DNA from: Olsenella sp. An290
Lineage (GTDB): Bacteria; Actinomycetota; Coriobacteriia; Coriobacteriales; Atopobiaceae
NCBI RefSeq assembly: GCF_002159535.1
Contig: NZ_NFIU01000018.1
Location: forward strand, 1 to 37,772
Direction: 5' to 3'
Length of the DNA: 37,772 nucleotides
The number at the start of each line of letters is the position of its first letter. Position 1 is the first letter of the stretch. Of the stretch, positions 33,600 to 37,772 are shown piece after piece. Below the pieces are notes generated by a model. That model ran no database searches. It was given only the letters and a program-made list of their open reading frames with translations, and was not told where the DNA came from. Made by a program: the position numbers and the translations under genes.

Positions 33600-34955
33600 T
33601 TATCGCGCGGCGGCAGACGGGCGCAAGGCCCGCGACGCCGCGGCCGAGACGAGCGCGGTCACCACCGCCGGCACGACCCAGCCCAGCCCCACGTCGGAGA
33701 GGGGCAGGAGGTCGAGGGGCGTCCACGCGTGCGGCGCCACGGCCGAGACGAGCGCCTCGAGCGTGCCGATCGTGCCGGTCACGCCGACGGTCCAGGGCCA
33801 GACGGCGGGCACGGCGTCGCAGGCGCGCCGGAGCATCCCCATGGCCACGAGCACGATGGCAACGGGGTACATGGCGCCGAGAAGCGCCGCGGAGAAGGCG
33901 ATGATGGCGTCGAGCCCCAGGTTGGAGACCACGCACGAGAAGAGCGCGAAGGCGAGGGCGCAGCCCCGGTAGCTCACGCGGGGAAGCTCCTCGGCGAAGT
34001 AGCTCCCGCAGCAGCTGATGAGGCCGATGCAGACGTTGAGACAGGCGAGGAGGAAGATCGCGGCCACCACCACGGTGCCCGCGACCCCAAAGTGGGCCGT
34101 CGCGGAGGCGGTGATGACGACGGCGCCGTTGGTGGCGTCCGCAAGCTCGCCCGAGAGCTCCACGCCGACGGCGCAGAGCCCGCCGTAGACCGCCATCATG
34201 AGAGCGCCCGCGACCACCCCGGCGCGACAGACCTCGCGCATGACGCCGGACGGCTCGCTCACGCCAAGCGCCCGGACGTTGGTGGCGATCACGAGGCCGA
34301 AGGTAAGCGAGGCGAGCAGGTCCATGGTCTGGTAGCCCGTGAGGAACCCCTGGACGGCGGCGTTGCCGTCATACGGGGCCACGGGTGCCGGGAGGGCCCC
34401 CGCCGCGCCGCCGGCAAGCGACGCCACCGCGGCCGACACCACGGCCACGATGAGGAGGATGAGCGCGGGCCCGGTCACGCGGCCGAGCAGGCGCGTGAGC
34501 CTGCCCGGGTGGAGGGCCAGGGCAAACGCCAGGGCGAAGAAGGCCACGGAGAACGCGAGGCGCGCCGTGGCGAGGGGGAGCTCGGCGGGAAGCAGCGGCG
34601 CCAGCATCTCAAAGGCCGTGGACGCCGTGCGCGGGATGGCCAGACACGGGCCGATGGCCAGGTAGACCAGGGCAACGAAGGCGCGGGCAAACGTCGGGTG
34701 CACGCGCGCGGCGAGCTCGCGCAGGGTCCCCGAGAGCGCCACGGCCACGATTCCCAGGACGGGCAGGCCCACGCCGGTGACGAAGAAGCCCAGGACCGCC
34801 GGCACGCTCGCCGCGCCCGCGCGCACGCCCAGAAGCGGCGGGAGGATGAGGTTTCCCGCCCCGAAGAACATCGAGAAGAGCGTCACGCCGACGGAGATCG
34901 ACTGCCGGGGCGCAAGCGACGCGGAGCCGGCCCCGGCCCCCGAGGCCGCCGTCAC
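33600..34955 (-). CDS. brnQ: BrnQ branched-chain amino acid transporter
   Basis: A 451-residue transporter with about twelve membrane helices. The N-terminal signature VGVTLFSMFFGAGNLILPP is typical of LIVCS/BrnQ cation symporters that import Leu, Ile and Val. The later blocks FLTGYQTMDLLASLTFG and SCCGSYFAEELP also fit. The GTG start at 34955 overlaps the TGA of the upstream tannase-like gene (GTGA), giving tight coupling. The open frame extends far upstream, antisense-free but in the wrong frame of the neighbour. Confidence 0.92.
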   Translation of the reverse strand: MTAASGAGAGSASLAPRQSISVGVTLFSMFFGAGNLILPPLLGVRAGAASVPAVLGFFVTGVGLPVLGIVAVALSGTLRELAARVHPTFARAFVALVYLAIGPCLAIPRTASTAFEMLAPLLPAELPLATARLAFSVAFFALAFALALHPGRLTRLLGRVTGPALILLIVAVVSAAVASLAGGAAGALPAPVAPYDGNAAVQGFLTGYQTMDLLASLTFGLVIATNVRALGVSEPSGVMREVCRAGVVAGALMMAVYGGLCAVGVELSGELADATNGAVVITASATAHFGVAGTVVVAAIFLLACLNVCIGLISCCGSYFAEELPRVSYRGCALAFALFSCVVSNLGLDAIIAFSAALLGAMYPVAIVLVAMGMLRRACDAVPAVWPWTVGVTGTIGTLEALVSAVAPHAWTPLDLLPLSDVGLGWVVPAVVTALVSAAASRALRPSAAAR

Positions 34956-36943
34956 TGCACCGTCGCGCAGCAGGAGGTCACCCAGCCGAGCAGGTTGGCG
35001 GTGGCCGTGCCGGAGCGCTCGGCGAGAACGTGGCCCTGGCCCCAGACGGGCGTGTAGGCGACGTCTGCGACCCCATCGTACTTGCGCAGGGCCAGCGTGA
35101 GGTTGAGGGCGCCGCAGGGGGCCGTGTCGGTGTCGAAGAGGCCCTCGTTGATGCGCCAGTGAGGGGCGACCGTGGCCTGCCCGTACCCCTCGTAGTGGCC
35201 GCTCAGCCAGAAGAGGGGGTTCATCAGCGCGACGCGCGTGACCATGTCCGTCTCGAGCGCGTCGACCTTCTCGAGGTCGTCGACCCAGGACGTCTCGAAG
35301 GAGGGGTCCCATCCCTCGAGGGCGGCGTAGGCGTCCACGTTCTGCTCGACGAGGTCGCGGACCATCGCGTCGAAGTGCAGCGTGGACTCCTCGCCGATGC
35401 CAAAGAGCTGGTTGGTCCGAGAGCTGCGGTCCGGGAGGTCGAAGGGGGACGCCGCGAGCTCGGCGGGGCGCAGGTTGAGCGCAAAGTCGCGCAGGCTCGA
35501 GACGGAGACGCTCTGGGAGCGGAGGTTGTAGTTGATCCACCAGGAGGAGGACTGGCTGTTGAGCGCGGCAAAGTAGTTCTGCGCGGAGTCGTAGATGGTC
35601 GACTGCACCTGGGCCACGCCGGCAAGCGCCGAGGCCGCCTCGGCGGCCGGCGCGTCAGCGGCCGCGCCGCCCTCGGCCTGGTCGCCCGCGGGCGCGCCCG
35701 AGCCGTCGTCGGCCGTACCCGAACCGTCGTCGGCCTGGCTGCCGACGCCCGTGGCCGGGGCGAGGCCCTGCGTGGCGGCCTCGGATGCGCGGGTGGCGGC
35801 GAGGTTGGGGTCGCCGGGGAAGGAGGGCTCGTCGAGCCGCTGGGGCGTGTAGGTGTAGGGGAAGCTCGTGTTCTGGACGAAGTTCGTGGCGGCCTCGTCG
35901 ATGGTGCTCAGGAGCTCGCGGGCGTAGGAGCCCATCGTAAAGGCGCCGGCCTCCGTCTCGTCGAGCGTGAGCTGGGTGTCGTCGGCGTCGCGCAGGTCCA
36001 TCTGGTTGACCCAGGCGCCGAAGGAGGCGGCGAGCCCCTGGGAGAGCGCCCGCGTCCAGGTGCCCTCGGCGCGCGTGGCGTCGGACGCGTACTGGCCCAT
36101 CGCCCACTCGTATGCCGCGTCGGCGGTGTCGAAGGAGGTCACCGGACACCACGACGCGCTGCCCGCGACGTCGTCGGAGATGGCGTTGCCCTCGGCATCG
36201 TGCGTGACGGCGCCGATGGAGGCGAGGTAGGGGTCAAAGGCCGCCGCGCCACCCGAGGAGCCGAGCACGGCGCTCACGCCGCCGCCCGCACCAAAGCCAA
36301 AGACGAAGACGCGCTCGGTGTCACACGGCAGCACGGCCGCGTTGTAGCGCAGGTAGCGGATGGCGGCCTTGAGGTCCACGACCGGCCACGGGGAGCCGCC
36401 CGGGAAGAGCTCGTCGGAGCCCGAGGCGGTGTCGTAGCCCGCCGAGCGCCCGCGGAAGCCCGCGTACACGTAGACGCAGCCGGCCTCGAGGTAGGGCGCG
36501 AGGCCCGTGTAGCCGTAGGCCGTCGGGCTCATCTGGGCGGAGAGCGTGCCCGTGTTGATGGGCATGAGGACGGGGGCGGTGGAGGGGGTGAAGCTGCCCA
36601 CCACGGCCTTCTCGTTCACGGTGCAGGTGTAGGTGTCGCCGTTCTTCTCGCCCGTGAGGTAGGCGCCGGGCACAAAGACCGCGAGGGACTCGTAGGTCGT
36701 GGTCGCGGGCTTGGTGCAGTAGGTGAGCCCGAGCTGGTAGTAGACGTCGTTGTCCTCGTCGTAGCGCCACTTGGAGGCGTCGAGGGCCAGGCCCTTGAAC
36801 TCCTCGAGGTCGACGGAGGGGTCCTGCTCGCCCGGGGTCTCCGGCGCGGGCTCGGGGGCCCGCTCGGCAGGCGTGCACGCGCTCAGCCCCACGGCCGTCC
36901 CCACGGAGGCCAGTGCGAGAAACTCTCTTCGTGTGCAGCCCAT
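34952..36943 (-). CDS. Tannase-like Tat lipoprotein with substituted nucleophile
   Basis: A 663-residue alpha/beta hydrolase of the subtype B tannase type. The signal is a Tat lipoprotein one: TRREFLALAS, then lipobox LSAC (Cys23). Matches to tannases run from AGFRGRSAGYD through PVVDLKAAIRYLRYNAA to the late HWRINEGLFDTDTA, which holds the expected catalytic His. The nucleophile elbow, usually GxSxG, is GFGAG here (216-220); position 218 is Gly, codon GGT, one base from Ser AGT. A Gly/Asp-rich linker interrupts the protein near 398-445. Either it is a binding protein or another residue serves. AAGGAGG precedes the ATG. It is coupled to brnQ. Confidence 0.78.
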   Translation of the reverse strand: MGCTRREFLALASVGTAVGLSACTPAERAPEPAPETPGEQDPSVDLEEFKGLALDASKWRYDEDNDVYYQLGLTYCTKPATTTYESLAVFVPGAYLTGEKNGDTYTCTVNEKAVVGSFTPSTAPVLMPINTGTLSAQMSPTAYGYTGLAPYLEAGCVYVYAGFRGRSAGYDTASGSDELFPGGSPWPVVDLKAAIRYLRYNAAVLPCDTERVFVFGFGAGGGVSAVLGSSGGAAAFDPYLASIGAVTHDAEGNAISDDVAGSASWCPVTSFDTADAAYEWAMGQYASDATRAEGTWTRALSQGLAASFGAWVNQMDLRDADDTQLTLDETEAGAFTMGSYARELLSTIDEAATNFVQNTSFPYTYTPQRLDEPSFPGDPNLAATRASEAATQGLAPATGVGSQADDGSGTADDGSGAPAGDQAEGGAAADAPAAEAASALAGVAQVQSTIYDSAQNYFAALNSQSSSWWINYNLRSQSVSVSSLRDFALNLRPAELAASPFDLPDRSSRTNQLFGIGEESTLHFDAMVRDLVEQNVDAYAALEGWDPSFETSWVDDLEKVDALETDMVTRVALMNPLFWLSGHYEGYGQATVAPHWRINEGLFDTDTAPCGALNLTLALRKYDGVADVAYTPVWGQGHVLAERSGTATANLLGWVTSCCATVQ

Positions 36944-37096
36944 CGTTCCTCCTTGCGTGCGCTCGCGGTTTCGCGGGTACTATTGTACCAACGGGCCCCG
37001 ACGCGCCGCGCGAACGCACGCGGACCACACACGCGGCGCGGACCGCCTCGGCCCGCGACACTGACGCCCACCGCCCACCTACCCCCGGGAGGTCCC

Positions 37097-37420
37097 ATGT
37101 TCGGCAGAAAAGACACCACCGGCCACCAGGCGCCCGAGGGCGCCGTCCGCCTGGCGCTGCGCTTTGTGGGGCAGGTCCAGGGGGTGGGCTTTCGCTGGAC
37201 GAGCGCGCTCGTGGCCAAGCGGCTCGAGCTCACGGGCTGGGTGCGAAACGAGCTCGACGGCTCCGTGACGGCAGAGATCCAGGGCACGCCCGAGCACGTG
37301 GGCGCATTCTTCTCGCAGATGCTCGAGGAGTACCGCCACCGCCCGATCAGCTACGTCATCTCCGACCGCGAGGACATCCCGGTTGTCCCCGACGAGCGTC
37401 GCTTCCAGGTGCGCTACTAG
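37097..37420 (+). CDS. acyP: Acylphosphatase
   Basis: A 107-residue enzyme that hydrolyses acyl phosphates. The signature GQVQGVGFRW supplies the phosphate-binding loop and catalytic Arg, and GWVRNELDGSV the catalytic Asn. The N-terminus has a short hydrophilic extension before the fold. GGGAGG lies just before the ATG at 37097. A small hairpin (CCTCGC/GCGAGG, 37450-37468) follows the gene. Confidence 0.93.
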   Translation: MFGRKDTTGHQAPEGAVRLALRFVGQVQGVGFRWTSALVAKRLELTGWVRNELDGSVTAEIQGTPEHVGAFFSQMLEEYRHRPISYVISDREDIPVVPDERRFQVRY

Positions 37421-37497
37421 CGGGGCGCGCTGACGGCACGCCCTAAAACCCTCGCATGCCGGGCGAGGCCTTGTCGGCCGTTGTCGGTTGCTAACAT

Positions 37498-37540
37498 AAA
37501 AAAGAAGCAGGCCAAGAAGCTAAGCTGCTTCCTGACCTGC
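37498..37540 (-). terminator. Terminator of tRNA-Phe
   Basis: On the minus strand GCAGG, then GAAGC with loop AGCTTA and GCTTC, then CCTGC form a two-part stem followed by TTCTTTTTT. It lies just downstream of the tRNA CCA end. Confidence 0.85.
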
Positions 37541-37548
37541 GAAAGTTC

Positions 37549-37624
37549 TGGTGGCGGGGAAGGGAGTCGAACCCCTGACACGGGGATTTTCAGTCCCCTG
37601 CTCTACCAACTGAGCTACCCAGCC
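37549..37624 (-). tRNA. tRNA-Phe (anticodon GAA)
   Basis: A 76-base cloverleaf on the minus strand, with CCA encoded. The D-arm is TAGCTCAGTTGGTAGAGC, the anticodon stem GGGGA/TCCCC with loop CTGAAAA (GAA at 34-36), and the T-loop TTCGACT. The acceptor pairs GGCTGGG with CCCCGCC, leaving a T4-C69 mismatch, and the T-stem has one G-T pair. Confidence 0.95.
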
Positions 37625-37640
37625 ATTTGGTGCGCGGACT

Positions 37641-37668
37641 ACTATACCAAACTCTCCGCTCGTGTCAA
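37641..37668 (-). promoter_or_regulatory. Promoter of tRNA-Phe
   Basis: On the minus strand a perfect TTGACA (37663-37668) and TATAGT (37641-37646) are 16 bases apart, with the tRNA starting 16 bases further on. This is the best sigma-70-type promoter in the window. Confidence 0.85.
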
Positions 37669-37732
37669 AGAACTTTTTTCGTCAGCCGGGGCGGGCGGGC
37701 CTCCCGTCGAGAAGGGCACCGATCACGCGCCG

Positions 37733-37772
37733 CTAGAACGCGCCCCCGCCGCCTCCGCCGCCGAAGCCGCCC
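37733..37772 (-). CDS. C-terminal end of a glycine-rich protein, partial
   Basis: Only the last 12 codons are in the window, reading GGFGGGGGGGAF then stop. Such tails are typical of TPM-domain or DUF2207 membrane proteins, but the family cannot be decided from this fragment. The 5' part lies beyond the window end. Confidence 0.55.
   Translation of the reverse strand, partial: GGFGGGGGGGAF

Overview
The window comes from a high-GC, single-membrane actinobacterium, most likely a member of the Coriobacteriia (Olsenella/Atopobiaceae-like). This is inferred from gene content: a Tad/Flp pilus operon with no outer-membrane secretin gene, D-lactate fermentation genes, a CarD-family regulator, a tannase-like Tat lipoprotein, and strong GGAGG ribosome sites throughout. 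No database search was possible, so the genus is a guess.

Layout. 1-2434: a small, comparatively AT-rich accessory block with a radical SAM/SPASM maturase, a 22-codon ORF overlapping its 3' end (candidate RiPP precursor), a DUF2975 membrane protein and a YozG-like HTH regulator. 2467-3360: NudC-type NAD(H) pyrophosphatase. 3536-13153 (minus strand): a compact Tad pilus operon, cpaB-cpaE-tadA-tadB-tadC-flp-(secreted unknown)-(second G/QSTVEY prepilin)-tadE-tadG-like-tadE2-DUF192-(zinc ribbon/FHA), with most junctions overlapping or nearly so. 13437-17438: RsgA GTPase and a calcium-type P-ATPase, each followed by a hairpin. 17775-20273: D-lactate dehydrogenase and pyruvate kinase, the end of fermentative glycolysis. 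20328-20923: gene-free DNA with repeats and a perfect inverted repeat. 20924-24663: GH13 glycosidase and a fused RlmL/RlmK rRNA methyltransferase. 24748-26024: an AbiEi/DUF559-like protein flanked by two related long inverted repeats. 26106-30029: S10-family serine carboxypeptidase and a divergent Kup potassium transporter. 30143-31969: citrate synthase with an upstream ACT-domain protein. 32195-33566: CarD-like regulator and a cyclophilin lipoprotein. 33600-36943: BrnQ transporter coupled to a tannase-like lipoprotein that lacks the catalytic serine. 37097 to the end: acylphosphatase, tRNA-Phe(GAA), and the glycine-rich tail of a gene that runs off the window.

The most interesting unexplained items are: (i) the 22-codon ORF with a near-consensus ribosome site at the end of the SPASM maturase gene, whose product also has an RRE-like N-terminus; (ii) the related inverted repeats either side of the AbiEi/DUF559-like gene, along with other hairpins and a recurrent GGTYCTTCTCGCC word in intergenic DNA; (iii) a prepilin frame overlapping a secreted-protein gene out of frame in the pilus operon; (iv) the Ser-to-Gly change at the nucleophile of the tannase-like protein.
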